A DNA stretch of 64,000 nucleotides from Palsa-461 sp963768185 (GTDB lineage Bacteria > Actinomycetota > Acidimicrobiia > Acidimicrobiales > RAAP-2), in contig CAVYGS010000004.1 of the NCBI GenBank assembly GCA_963768185.1, positions 1,302,001 to 1,366,000 of the forward strand. Direction: 5' to 3'. The position numbers and the translations under genes were made by a program. The notes under the pieces were generated by a model. That model worked only from the letters and a program-made list of their open reading frames with translations. It did not search any database and was not told the DNA's origin. Below are positions 1 to 8,150 of this stretch, piece after piece (positions within the stretch are counted from its first letter, which is position 1; each line of letters starts with the position of its first letter).

Positions 1-1
1 C

Positions 2-58
2 GAGGGCCTGATCAAGCCGAAGGGGTTGCGCACGTCCCGCACCCGGCAACCCGACTGA
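2..58 (+). CDS. 3' end of an unidentified upstream gene (partial)
   Basis: An open frame enters from the left edge and ends at a TGA at 56-58, giving an 18-residue basic tail. It stops 1 base before the stop codon of the convergent ParA gene, which is the spacing expected for a real gene end. Too little is present to name a family, and it could be a chance frame. Confidence 0.3.
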   Translation, partial: EGLIKPKGLRTSRTRQPD

Positions 59-59
59 A

Positions 60-644
60 CTACACGCGTGCGGCGCGCAGCGCCTTGCGCAGCACCTCCT
101 GGTAGAGCTCGAGACCCTCGCGGGAGATCCGGGCGACGGGCCCGGCGGCGATGGCGACCCGTTCGGGGATGACCCCCCACACCGGGATCTTGGCGCTGGC
201 CCACTCCTCGACGGTCGCGTCGAGGTCGTTGGTGCCGAGCCGGGCCGCGCAGACCACAAGGCCACAGGGGATGTCTTCGGGCGTCATCTCCAATGTCGCG
301 AGCACGCGGGACGGCTCGACCCCACCGGCCCGGGTCGGGATCACGACGGCGTCGGCCCGGCGCAGGGCGGCCCGAACGATGCGCTCATCGCCCGGAGGCG
401 TGTCGACGACGACGATGCCCTCCGGGTTGGTGAGGGCCCGGACCACGGTCCGCTCCGAGGGTGCTTCGACCAGGTCGACGCCCTCGACGGGGTTCTGCTC
501 GAACCACTCGGCGGCCGATCCCTGCGGGTCCGAGTCGACCAGCAGCACCGGCTCTCGGCCCCGCGCCGCGGCGGCCGCCGCCAGATAGACCGCGGTGGTC
601 GTCTTGCCGACCCCGCCCTTCACGTTCCCCACAATGATGCGCAT
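60..644 (-). CDS. ParA/MinD-family P-loop ATPase
   Basis: A 194-residue member of the ParA/MinD family of Walker-type ATPases, which use ATP-dependent dimerisation to position DNA, complexes or organelles. The deviant Walker A motif KGGVGKTT lies at residues 9-16, the switch segment DSDPQG at 37-42 and a Walker B-like VVVDTPPG at 78-85. The protein is shorter than chromosomal ParA (about 250-300 residues) and no ParB, parS-like cluster or partner gene is visible, so it is best called an orphan ParA-type ATPase rather than the chromosome segregation protein. It starts at an ATG at 644 and is convergent with the gene entering from the left. Confidence 0.85.
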   Translation of the reverse strand: MRIIVGNVKGGVGKTTTAVYLAAAAAARGREPVLLVDSDPQGSAAEWFEQNPVEGVDLVEAPSERTVVRALTNPEGIVVVDTPPGDERIVRAALRRADAVVIPTRAGGVEPSRVLATLEMTPEDIPCGLVVCAARLGTNDLDATVEEWASAKIPVWGVIPERVAIAAGPVARISREGLELYQEVLRKALRAARV

Positions 645-711
645 CGCCGACCTCCTGCGTCCCCGAGCGCCCCGAACCAGGGGCGGAGCGGGAATCTACC
701 GGGAGATGGGG

Positions 712-1158
712 TCAGCGGGAAGTGTCGGCGGGAGGCCACTCCGGGTCGAGCTGGCGCAGGAACACCGCGCAGCGCTCCTCCTCGTCGCTCTCGCCGATTT
801 CGCCCGCCGCCGACCGCAGGGCGTCCAGGCACCGCAGGAACCCCCGGTTGGACGGGTGGCGCCAGCGGACGAAGCCCGACCCCCGCCAGCCGGCCGCTCG
901 GAGCGTGTCGAGCCCGCGGTGGTAGCCGACCCGGGCGAAGGCGTAGCGGTCGATGGGTACCTCGGCGTTCTCGGCCAGACCGGCCCAGGCCTGGAGGCAC
1001 CTCGGCTCTTGGGCGGCGATCGCCGCGAAGGCCGCTCGGCGCTCGTCGGGCGGGAGCGCGGCCGCCCGGTCGAGTGCGTCGGACAGCCCGGCGGGGACCG
1101 GGGGGAGCACCGTTTCGGGGGTGCCGGCGGTGAAGTTGACCGATGACGCCGCGCTCAT
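712..1158 (-). CDS. DUF3151 family protein
   Basis: A 148-residue protein of the actinobacterial DUF3151 family, whose function is unknown. Residues 72-90 contain the family's signature FARVGYHRGLDTLRAAGW and residues 103-110 the SNRGFLRC block, both close to what I recall of the mycobacterial homologue; the C-terminus ends in a short acidic LDPEWPP segment. Its ATG (1156-1158) overlaps the TGA of the upstream TetR gene in an ATGA, so the two are probably translationally coupled. The family occurs almost only in Actinomycetota and supports the taxonomic placement. Confidence 0.85.
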   Translation of the reverse strand: MSAASSVNFTAGTPETVLPPVPAGLSDALDRAAALPPDERRAAFAAIAAQEPRCLQAWAGLAENAEVPIDRYAFARVGYHRGLDTLRAAGWRGSGFVRWRHPSNRGFLRCLDALRSAAGEIGESDEEERCAVFLRQLDPEWPPADTSR

Positions 1159-1859
1159 GGGGAACCGGGTCCGGGCAAGGCCGTGAGCCTCGGCCGGCGG
1201 GGGCTCGCTGCCAGGCTGCGATCACGCTCGTCGGCCAGCCGCACGGTCTCCTCGGAGACCGGGGCGGCCAACACCGAGGTGACCAGGTCGACCAGGTGGC
1301 CGACGAACAGCCGGTCATCGGTGTGGGGCCCCGAGGCGGCGCGCCGACCCAGCTCGGCGAGCGCCAGGCGGATGGCGGTGAAACGACGGTGGAGCCGGAC
1401 CGCCTCGGGGTCGAGCAGCGGCTCGACCTGGGCCCGCCAGCGGTCGAGGCTGCGGTGCGTGCCGGCTCCGACGGTCTCTTCGCCCCGGGGCCGGTTGAGC
1501 AGCTCGGCGTAGATCTGGAGGAACTGCGGACCACCGTCGGCGTCGTCGAGCTTGGCCGCCCAGGGCATGACGAGGGCCGCCGTCATGGCGCGCAGGTCGG
1601 CGCCACCGTCGGCCTCGTACACGTCGAGCAGCGCGTTGCGTCGCGCGTCGACGTCGGCCAGGTGTTTGGCGAGGATGGCCCGCAGCACGCCGCCGCGGTC
1701 CTTGAAGTGGTACTGGAGACCGACGGTGTTGCGGGTTCCCGACGCCCGGGTGATCTCGCGCAGACTGACGCCGTCGACCCCGTGCGCGGCGAAGAGCGCT
1801 TCGGCGGCCGACAGGATCCGCTCCCTCGTCGGCTCGGTCGGGCGATCGGTTGCGGACAC
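1155..1859 (-). CDS. TetR/AcrR-family transcriptional regulator
   Basis: A 234-residue TetR-type repressor. The N-terminal helix-turn-helix covers about residues 10-57 (TRERILSAAEALFAAHGVDG then LREITRASG); the rest is a helical ligand-binding domain. I chose the GTG at 1857-1859 because longer readings run into the divergent acyl-CoA dehydrogenase gene. The gene is divergent from that dehydrogenase across a 118-base gap that contains an inverted repeat (1897-1917), so a role as its regulator, responding to an acyl-CoA or related ligand, is likely but inferred. It is coupled to the downstream DUF3151 gene by an ATGA overlap. Confidence 0.85.
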   Translation of the reverse strand: MSATDRPTEPTRERILSAAEALFAAHGVDGVSLREITRASGTRNTVGLQYHFKDRGGVLRAILAKHLADVDARRNALLDVYEADGGADLRAMTAALVMPWAAKLDDADGGPQFLQIYAELLNRPRGEETVGAGTHRSLDRWRAQVEPLLDPEAVRLHRRFTAIRLALAELGRRAASGPHTDDRLFVGHLVDLVTSVLAAPVSEETVRLADERDRSLAASPRRPRLTALPGPGSP

Positions 1860-1896
1860 GGTCGGGACGCTAGTCGCTGGCCCGGGTCGATAAGGC

Positions 1897-1917
1897 GCCT
1901 GACTGGTATTGTCAGGC
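1897..1917. promoter_or_regulatory. Inverted repeat, candidate TetR operator
   Basis: GCCTGAC-N7-GTCAGGC is a perfect 7-bp inverted repeat lying in the divergent TetR/acyl-CoA dehydrogenase intergenic region. Its size and position fit an operator for the adjacent TetR protein controlling both directions. No binding evidence beyond symmetry and location. Confidence 0.5.
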
Positions 1918-1977
1918 AGCCGCCTTAGCCTCCTCCGGCGGCCGGCACACCACCACGCGACGCGCAAGGAGCACGCC

Positions 1978-3255
1978 ATGGCATGGGACTTCTCCACTGA
2001 GCCCGAGTTCCAAGAGAAGCTCGACTGGGTCGAGAAGTTCTGCAAGGAGGAGATCGAGCCGCTGGACCTCGTGTTCCCCGGAGCGGTGCGCTCTCGTCAC
2101 CCTAAGGTGAAGGCGATCGTCGACCCGCTCAAGCAGCAGGTGAAGGACCAGGGCCTGTGGGCGCTCTTCCTCGACGAGGACCTGGGCGGCCCGGGCCTCG
2201 GCCAGCTCAAGCTGGCCCTCATCAACGAGATCCTCGGTCGCTACGGCTCGGCCCCGGCGATCTTCGGGACGGCCGCTCCCGACACCGGGAACATGGAGAT
2301 CCTCGCCGCGTACGGCACCGACGTGCAGAAGGAGCGCTGGCTGTATCCGCTCATGCGCCAGGAGATCTTCTCGGCGTACTCGATGACCGAGCCCCAAGGC
2401 GGCTCGGACCCCAACCTCTTCAAGACCGTCGCGGTGCGCGACGGCGAGGAGTGGGTGATCAACGGGGAGAAGTGGTTCACCTCGGCCGGCCGGGCCGCCG
2501 ACATCCTCTTCGTCATGTGCACGAACGGGATCTTTATCGTCCCGAGAGAGACGCCGGGCGTCGAGATCTTGCCGTACCCCTCGACCCACAACCACATCCG
2601 CTACAACGACGTGCGCGTCCCCCTCGACCACCTGCTCGGGCCGGAGGATGGGGCCAAGGTGCTGGCCCAGCGGCGCCTCGGCGGCGGGCGCATCCACCAC
2701 GCGATGCGCACCATCGCACAGTGCAAGCGGGCCTTCGACATGATGTGCGAGCGGGCGCTCAGCCGAGAGTCGCACGGCAAGGTCATCGCCGAGCACCAGA
2801 TGGTCCAGGAGGCGATCGCGAACTCCTACGCCGAGATCAACATGCTGCGGCTCCTGGTGCTGTGGACGGCCTGGACGATCGACAACTCGAGCACCCAGGC
2901 GGCCCGCACCCAGATCGCCGCCTGCAAGTACACCTGCGCCAAGGTGTTGCGCGACGTCTCGTACCGTGCGCTGCACATCTACGGATCGCTCGGGACGACA
3001 AACCTCACCCCGCTGCAGGCGATGTACGCCGGCGCCCCGACGATGGGCATCGCCGACGGCGTCGACGAGGTCCACAAGGTGACCGTCGCCCGCAACGTGC
3101 TGAAGGACTACAAGCCCCAGGAGGGCCTGTGGCCGACCGAGTACCTCCCGGCCAAGCGCGAGGTGGCCCGCAAGAAGTACGCGGACCTCATCGCGACCGA
3201 GCCGGACCTCGCGGCCTACGCCGATGCGGCCGAGCGCCGGGCGATGAGGGGCTGA
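1978..3255 (+). CDS. Acyl-CoA dehydrogenase
   Basis: A 425-residue FAD-dependent acyl-CoA dehydrogenase that would oxidise an acyl-CoA at the alpha-beta position. The flavin-binding middle region is recognisable as YSMTEPQGGSDPNLFK and WVINGEKWFTS. In the C-terminal helix that normally carries the catalytic glutamate, the segment reads ADGVDEVHK, placing Asp360 at the usual base position; an ADGxDEVH motif is, as I recall, typical of the ACAD10/11-like branch rather than a defect. The ATG at 1978 is preceded by AAGGA at 1966-1970. The gene is divergent from a TetR regulator and stands alone, so its substrate cannot be read from context. Confidence 0.9.
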   Translation: MAWDFSTEPEFQEKLDWVEKFCKEEIEPLDLVFPGAVRSRHPKVKAIVDPLKQQVKDQGLWALFLDEDLGGPGLGQLKLALINEILGRYGSAPAIFGTAAPDTGNMEILAAYGTDVQKERWLYPLMRQEIFSAYSMTEPQGGSDPNLFKTVAVRDGEEWVINGEKWFTSAGRAADILFVMCTNGIFIVPRETPGVEILPYPSTHNHIRYNDVRVPLDHLLGPEDGAKVLAQRRLGGGRIHHAMRTIAQCKRAFDMMCERALSRESHGKVIAEHQMVQEAIANSYAEINMLRLLVLWTAWTIDNSSTQAARTQIAACKYTCAKVLRDVSYRALHIYGSLGTTNLTPLQAMYAGAPTMGIADGVDEVHKVTVARNVLKDYKPQEGLWPTEYLPAKREVARKKYADLIATEPDLAAYADAAERRAMRG

Positions 3256-3285
3256 ATCGTCTCGGGGCCGACCGCCGGCCTCGGT

Positions 3286-3573
3286 TCACTGCTCCATCGT
3301 TGCTTGGATGCTGCGCCCGTGGAACCGGCGCACGATCGCCGCCGCCTCCTCCTTCGGGCGCACGGCCACCACGGCCTTGCCGGTGTGGTGGATCCGGTCG
3401 GTCAAGAGCTCGGCGCGGGCCAGCGAGTGGTTCAGGATCTCGACGAGTGCCTTGATGACGTGGTTGAACGTGTTGACGTCGTCGTTCCAGACGACGACCG
3501 CCCACATGTCCTCGTCGTCGACGAGCTGATCGACGTCCTCGTCAGTGATGACCACATCGAGCGTCTGGGTCAT
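3286..3573 (-). CDS. clpS: ATP-dependent Clp protease adaptor ClpS
   Basis: A 95-residue ClpS adaptor, which delivers N-degron substrates to the ClpC/ClpA unfoldase of the Clp protease in the cytoplasm. The core begins with WAVVVWNDDVNTFNHVI (about 24-40), containing the conserved N-D-D/N stretch for recognising N-terminal residues, and continues with the family's helix (HHTGKAVV...KEEAAAI). Length matches actinobacterial ClpS. It is convergent with the acyl-CoA dehydrogenase and divergent from the hydrolase that follows; clpC or other partners are not in the window. Confidence 0.93.
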   Translation of the reverse strand: MTQTLDVVITDEDVDQLVDDEDMWAVVVWNDDVNTFNHVIKALVEILNHSLARAELLTDRIHHTGKAVVAVRPKEEAAAIVRRFHGRSIQATMEQ

Positions 3574-3691
3574 GTTGAGCTCCGCGCCCCGGATGCGACC
3601 TGCGTTGCAACCCTAATCCCCGGGGGCGATCGGGTTTGGGGGAGCGGTGCGTTCCACCGTCGGCCCGAATCGGCCCAGTAGGGTCCGTCAC

Positions 3692-4540
3692 GTGTCTGAT
3701 GTCGCAGGTCACGGGGCTGACGGTGGCCTCGAGGGGCCCGTCCTGCACGCCGTCGAGCGGGGCCGAGGGCCCCGACTCGTGCTCGTGCACGGCGTCGCCG
3801 GGAGCCACATGGTGTGGGAGGACGTCGCCCCGTATCTCGACGCGCACTTCACCCTCGTCATGGTCGACCTCCTGGGGTACGGGCACTCGCCGAAACCCCG
3901 CATCGAGTACACGCCCGCGGTGCACGTCGAAGCGATCCGGCGGACTCTGTGCCGCACCGGGGTCGAGCCCCCCTACGCCATGGTCGGGCTCTCGATGGGG
4001 GTCGACCTGGTGCTGGAATTCGCCCGACGGTGGCCGGCGGAAGTCGCCGAGCTCGTCGGGATCGGTTTTCCCTACTACGCGAACGAACAGGTCGCCCGGG
4101 TCGCGCTCCAGCACAACTCGTGGATTCGGCTCACGCTGCGCCACCCGCTCGTCGCGGCGGTCGCGACGCCGGTGTTGTGGCGACTCGGTCGCCACGCCGC
4201 TCGGCTCTTCAACGGGCGCTCGACCCTGTACTCGCCGACGGTCGCGGCGGATGCACTGCGCGCCCGCTACTTCGCCTTCCGCTCGAGCCTCTTCCACTGC
4301 ATGGTCCACTATCGCCAGGACGAGGTGCTCGAGGCCTCGGGGCAGATGCGGCGCTTGTTCATCCACGGCGACGACGACCAGTGGGCAGCGCCCGAGACCG
4401 TCGAGAAGCCGCTCGCCCGGTACCCCAACACGACCATGGAGATCATCGAAGGCCCGCACAACCTCGTCATGGCTCAGGCGCAACGGACGGCCGAGCTCAT
4501 CGTCGGCCACCTCGGCGCGCTGACGCCCCCCAGCTCGTAG
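3692..4540 (+). CDS. Alpha/beta-fold hydrolase
   Basis: A 282-residue alpha/beta hydrolase. Visible elements are the oxyanion strand VLVHGVAGSH, the nucleophile elbow GLSMG (Ser at about residue 101), the acid region HGDDDQW and the histidine in EGPHNLV near the C-terminus, so the catalytic triad is complete. I selected the GTG at 3692, which gives MSDVAGHG; an in-frame ATG 45 bases upstream would add a basic, unlikely N-terminus. The substrate is unknown; the family includes esterases, lipases and haloalkane/epoxide-type hydrolases. Confidence 0.85.
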   Translation: MSDVAGHGADGGLEGPVLHAVERGRGPRLVLVHGVAGSHMVWEDVAPYLDAHFTLVMVDLLGYGHSPKPRIEYTPAVHVEAIRRTLCRTGVEPPYAMVGLSMGVDLVLEFARRWPAEVAELVGIGFPYYANEQVARVALQHNSWIRLTLRHPLVAAVATPVLWRLGRHAARLFNGRSTLYSPTVAADALRARYFAFRSSLFHCMVHYRQDEVLEASGQMRRLFIHGDDDQWAAPETVEKPLARYPNTTMEIIEGPHNLVMAQAQRTAELIVGHLGALTPPSS

Positions 4541-4599
4541 GGGCTGAAGAGGAAGAACGCCGGCGCGGGTCCCTGGTTGGCGGGGACCCGCCCCATAGC

Positions 4600-6582
4600 A
4601 TGACGGGCGCGTTCAGAACCAGGTCGGTGGCGATGAGGTCTCAGGCTCCGGCGTCGTGGCGCCAGTGGGCAACCCCTATTCCGGTCGCAAGCTCGGCGAC
4701 CAGTGCTCCGCTTGGTTCCCACGCGCCCGTGCGCAATCGCCTCCTCCCAAAGACGCGCTCGTGGTTCGCGCTCGACGCGCCGCTCACGCTGTTGAGTCCG
4801 CTTTCGGTCCTCCGGATGATGTTCCTCCTGGCCGCCGTCAGCTGGAGCCTCGCCGCGGTGCTGTGGCCGGCCGACCACCACCGCGTCTGGGTGGTGATTC
4901 TCACTGCCAGCGCGCTCGTGGCGTGGGTCGGCCTGCTCGAGGTGCGCCGCATCCGTGTCGGCTGGTGCGCGGCGCTTTCGGTCGCGTGGATCGCACAGGT
5001 GTCGGTGCTCGTGTGGATCGGCCAGGGGACCGGGCTCTTGATCGCGGCCGCAGCGTTTTACGTGCCGGTGGGCGTGTTCGCGGCCCTGTTCTTCCGGTTC
5101 CGCCAGGTCGTGCTCTGCCAGAGCGCCATCGCGGTGTGCCTGTGGGTGACCCGCATCGGATCGATGGGACTCGGCCGCGCCGCGTTCGTCGCGTTCCTCG
5201 GGACGGTCTGCTTGTCGACGGCGCCCTTTACGGTGACGCTGTTCAACAAGTCGATCAGGCGTGCCGGGACGATCGACCCCGACACCGGGATCCCCAATGG
5301 GCTCGGCATGGTGCGTCGGCTCGATGAGCGGGACCCGGCGCAGGTCATGATCGTCGTCTCCACGCTCGTGCGCGGGGTGGACAGCGCCCGAGAGGCGCTC
5401 GGGTACCAGGCCGGGAACGAGCTCTTGCGCCGCGCCATCGAGAACGTGGGCCAGGTGTTGCCTGCGCAGGTCACTATCGGGCGCGCCGAGGTCGACGAGC
5501 TGGTGGTCGTCCAACCACTTCGGGATCTCGTGGTCGACGTGCCCGATGTCCCGACCGCTGCGATCGACGCAGCGATGCACCTCGCCGAAACGGTGAGGCG
5601 CGCCGTCTCCGCCGGGCGATACGCGGTCGACGGAGTGGAGATCGCGCTGCGTACCCACGCCGGGATATCGATCGCCCCCTGGGACGGGACGGACTCGCCG
5701 GAGCTCCTTCGCCGCGCCTCGCTATCGGCCAAGAAGGCCCTCGCGGACGGCGTCGACGCGGTGACATGGCTCGCCGACGGCCGCACGCTGACCGCCGACG
5801 ACTTGGCGTTGCTCGCCGACCTGAGCGCCGCCGTCGAGCGCGACGAGCTGAGCGTGGTGTTCCAGCCGCAGACCGACAGCCACACCGGTGCCGTCGTCGG
5901 TGCCGAGGCACTGCTGCGCTGGAACAGCCCGACCCGAGGCAGCGTGTCGCCCGGTGTCTTCATCCCGTTGGCCGAGCGGCTCGGTCTCATCGACCGGCTG
6001 ACCGAATGGATCCTCCCGCATGCACTCGACGCACAGGTCGCCTGGCGGCATGAGGGTCTGTCCGTCTCGACCTCGGTCAACCTCTCGCCGGTCACGCTGA
6101 CCCGCCACGACCTCCGGGAGTGGGTGGCTCAGGAGCTCCGGTCACGGGGTCTGCCGCCCACCTGCCTGACGCTCGAGATCACCGAGACCGTGTTGGCAGA
6201 CCTGACCCAGGCCATCACCCGACTTCGCCCCCTCCAGGAGATGGGGGTGCGGATCTCGGTCGACGACTTCGGCAGTGGCTACACCTCCCTGTCGTCGCTG
6301 CCCGGGCTGCCGCTTGGCGAGCTCAAGGTGGACCAGCAGTTCGTCCGCCGCTCCAACGATTCGCACAACGACTTGGTCATCGTTCGGACGGTGGCGGAGC
6401 TGGCGAAGCGCCTCGGATTGATCGCCGTCGCCGAGGGAGTGGAGACCGCCGAGGTCGCCCGGCACATGGCCGAGCTCGGCTACGACGTCCTGCAAGGATT
6501 TTTCGCTGCCCGGCCCATGCCGGCCGACGAGCTGCTCGAGTTCGCGCGAAACCAGGCGCCGAGCGGCCTGGCGAGGGCCTGA
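4600..6582 (+). CDS. Membrane-anchored degenerate GGDEF / intact EAL protein (c-di-GMP phosphodiesterase candidate)
   Basis: A 660-residue membrane protein. Six or so hydrophobic segments occupy roughly residues 60-220. A GGDEF fold follows, but the signature site near residue 297 reads GRAEVDELVV instead of GGDEF, so diguanylate cyclase activity is unlikely. The EAL domain looks intact: EALLRW near 438, NLSPVTL, LEITET, VDDFGSGYTSL near 560, LKVDQQFV, AEGVET and QGFFAARPMP. The most likely role is hydrolysis of cyclic di-GMP, perhaps controlled by the degenerate GGDEF domain binding GTP. ATG at 4600 chosen, with an alternative ATG at 4633; the frame is open far upstream but overlaps the hydrolase. 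A perfect hairpin follows the stop. Confidence 0.88.
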   Translation: MTGAFRTRSVAMRSQAPASWRQWATPIPVASSATSAPLGSHAPVRNRLLPKTRSWFALDAPLTLLSPLSVLRMMFLLAAVSWSLAAVLWPADHHRVWVVILTASALVAWVGLLEVRRIRVGWCAALSVAWIAQVSVLVWIGQGTGLLIAAAAFYVPVGVFAALFFRFRQVVLCQSAIAVCLWVTRIGSMGLGRAAFVAFLGTVCLSTAPFTVTLFNKSIRRAGTIDPDTGIPNGLGMVRRLDERDPAQVMIVVSTLVRGVDSAREALGYQAGNELLRRAIENVGQVLPAQVTIGRAEVDELVVVQPLRDLVVDVPDVPTAAIDAAMHLAETVRRAVSAGRYAVDGVEIALRTHAGISIAPWDGTDSPELLRRASLSAKKALADGVDAVTWLADGRTLTADDLALLADLSAAVERDELSVVFQPQTDSHTGAVVGAEALLRWNSPTRGSVSPGVFIPLAERLGLIDRLTEWILPHALDAQVAWRHEGLSVSTSVNLSPVTLTRHDLREWVAQELRSRGLPPTCLTLEITETVLADLTQAITRLRPLQEMGVRISVDDFGSGYTSLSSLPGLPLGELKVDQQFVRRSNDSHNDLVIVRTVAELAKRLGLIAVAEGVETAEVARHMAELGYDVLQGFFAARPMPADELLEFARNQAPSGLARA

Positions 6583-6598
6583 AGGACCCCGGCGCTGA

Positions 6599-6627
6599 GC
6601 TTCGCCTTTGGACGCCAAAGGCGAAGC
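6599..6627 (+). terminator. Strong hairpin after the EAL gene
   Basis: A perfect 13-bp inverted repeat with a 3-base loop (GCTTCGCCTTTGG, loop ACG) begins 16 bases after the EAL gene stop. There is no clear T tract, so it may be an L-shaped actinobacterial terminator or an mRNA 3' stabiliser. Confidence 0.65.
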
Positions 6628-6763
6628 GCTTCCTGTGTCGGCTCTCCTGAGCTGGGTGCTTCGTCCTGTCGGAGCCACCGGTATCGCCCAGGTCTTCCAT
6701 CGATCTTTTGACGACGAAATCAGTCGCGGCGGCGCCGAGACGTCCTCGTGCGCTCGATTGCTT

Positions 6764-6776
6764 TCACATGATGTGA
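6764..6776. promoter_or_regulatory. Palindrome, candidate regulator site
   Basis: TCACAT-G-ATGTGA is a perfect palindrome 28 bases left of the TnpB element end. It could be an operator of the promoter region of the substrate-binding protein gene, now separated from that gene by the insertion. The binding protein is unknown. Confidence 0.3.
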
Positions 6777-6804
6777 CAAGGAAATGTAAGGGACAGAAGT
6801 ATGG

Positions 6805-6817
6805 GGTAGTGGGTCAG
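6805..6817 (+). repeat. Left terminal inverted repeat of TnpB element
   Basis: GGTAGTGGGTCAG, identical to the reverse complement of 8044-8056. It lies only 7 bases beyond the tnpB stop codon, so any guide-RNA scaffold encoded at the tnpB 3' end would have to lie mostly within the coding region. Confidence 0.75.
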
Positions 6818-6824
6818 GTCGACC

Positions 6825-8002
6825 CTACGCAGCCAGATCCAGCAGCTGCTGGGCCCTACCGGCCCGAAGGATGTTGCAGGCGGCATTCACGTCGGCGTAA
6901 GCCTCGTGCCCACAGGAGAGGCATTTGAACGCTGTCTTGTGCCGGTTCTCCTTCTCGGTGTGCCCACAGCTGGCGCACCGACGCGAGGAGTTGCGGGGGT
7001 CCACGACGATGACCTGCCGACCGGCGCTCTCAGCCTTGTAGGCGACCATGGTCCGGAGCATTCTCCACCCGGCATCTTGGATCGATCGGTTGAGGCCGGC
7101 CTTTCGACTGGCCCCATTGGGTTCGTGTCCTCCCTTTCCGTCGGGACGAGGTTTGGGTCGCTTCGCCATGTTGGTGATCTTGAGATCCTCGAAGACGATC
7201 AGGTCGTAGCGGTCGACCAGCTGGCGGGAGAGCTGGTGGTGGGCCTCGCGGCGCTGGTTGGCGATCGTGCCGTGGACTGCCGCGACGCGCTCCTTGGCCA
7301 ACTGGGGCGCTTGGAGCCCCGGGTCTTTCGGTCGAGGGCCTGCTGGGCTCGGGCCAACTTCGACTCGGAGCGCTTCAAAAAACGGGGTCCGCTGAACAGC
7401 TCGCCGTCGCTGGTGGCGACCAGCACCCCCACGCCCAAGTCCAGACCGACCGATTGTCCGGTCGCCGGCAGCGGCTCGGCCGGGACCTCCACGCAGCGGA
7501 CGCTCAGCCACCAGCGTTTGCCGGACCGCTTGACCGTGGTGGTCTTTGGGATCCCCTTGGTCGGGCGATGCAGGCGAACCTTGATGTTGCCCACACCCTG
7601 GAGCCGGAGGCGACCGGCCTGTTCATCCAGGGCCCAGCCCTTGCGGTCCTCCCACTGGACCGAGTCGAAGGAGCCGGCTCCCTTGAACCGCGGATAGCCC
7701 GGGTCCTCCCCTTCTCGGCACCGCCGATAGAAGGCCTGGAACGAGCGGTCGAGGCGTTTGAGGGTTCCCCGGGCGACCGTGACCCCGAAGGCCAGGATGT
7801 CGGGGCGGACCGAGCGCAGCTCGGTGAGCGTCCTGCACTGGTCCACGTAGGAGACCGAGCGCCGTTCCATTCGCCAGGCACCCCGCCGTTCTTCGAGGGC
7901 AGCGTTGTAGAGCTCGCGTTGTCGGACGAGGAGCCGCTCGAGCATCGCCACCTGCTTGGTCGTCGGTTTCAGCAGGAACTTGTAGGTGCGGCACCCGGCC
8001 AT
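6825..8002 (-). pseudogene. tnpB: RNA-guided endonuclease TnpB, frameshifted
   Basis: A TnpB/OrfB family protein of about 390 residues, the OMEGA-RNA-guided nuclease ancestral to Cas12. The RuvC residues are all visible: Asp188 in GLDLGVGVLV, the Glu of VFEDLKI and the Asp of YADVNAACNI; a four-cysteine zinc finger (CASCG...CLSCG) sits between the latter two. The ATG is at 8000-8002. The reading frame breaks at a C run (G4 on the plus strand at 7304-7307): one extra C would join GSKR to QLAKERVAAVHG and restore the whole protein. As written it is two overlapping fragments (7199-8002 and 6825-about 7310). This could be real decay or a homopolymer sequencing error. Confidence 0.88.
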
Positions 8003-8043
8003 CGCTGCTCGAAGATAGAGACGGGTCGTGACACCGGGTAAAA

Positions 8044-8056
8044 CTGACCCACTACC
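8044..8056 (-). repeat. Right terminal inverted repeat of TnpB element
   Basis: CTGACCCACTACC on the plus strand, the exact reverse complement of 6805-6817, 41 bases upstream of the tnpB start. In TnpB systems the target-adjacent motif flanks this end; here the outside sequence read toward the element is CCAACTT. Confidence 0.75.
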
Positions 8057-8150
8057 AAGTTGGCGAACGCGTTACCCTCGGCCAAAACTTGAGGCGAGGG
8101 TCACGCCGCCCGGAAGGTGAGTGGAACCAGATCACGAGGACGGCTGAGAG

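Larger units (their letters stand above)
6805..8056 (-). mobile_element. TnpB-only insertion element with terminal inverted repeats
   Basis: A 1252-base element consisting of one tnpB gene bounded by a perfect 13-bp inverted repeat (6805-6817 and 8044-8056, GGTAGTGGGTCAG read inward from each end); similarity extends inward to a shared ACCC. No tnpA transposase (Tyr or Ser type) is present, so it would depend on a transposase elsewhere. Terminal inverted repeats are not typical of IS200/IS605 elements, making an IS607-like or unclassified relative possible. No direct target duplication is evident outside the repeats. It lies upstream of the substrate-binding protein gene. Confidence 0.7.

Noticed and set aside
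60..644. ParA-type ATPase as the chromosomal ParA near the replication origin
   Set aside because: It is short, and no ParB, gidB, rnpA, dnaA or parS-like sequences are visible around it.
1860..2045. Longer start for the TetR gene overlapping the acyl-CoA dehydrogenase
   Set aside because: It would run through the divergent promoter region and into the dehydrogenase coding sequence; the GTG at 1859 fits the family length.
3814..4599. N-terminal extension of the EAL protein frame back to 3814
   Set aside because: The extension overlaps the alpha/beta hydrolase in another frame and reads as Arg/Pro-rich shadow sequence; the real protein begins at 4600 or 4633.
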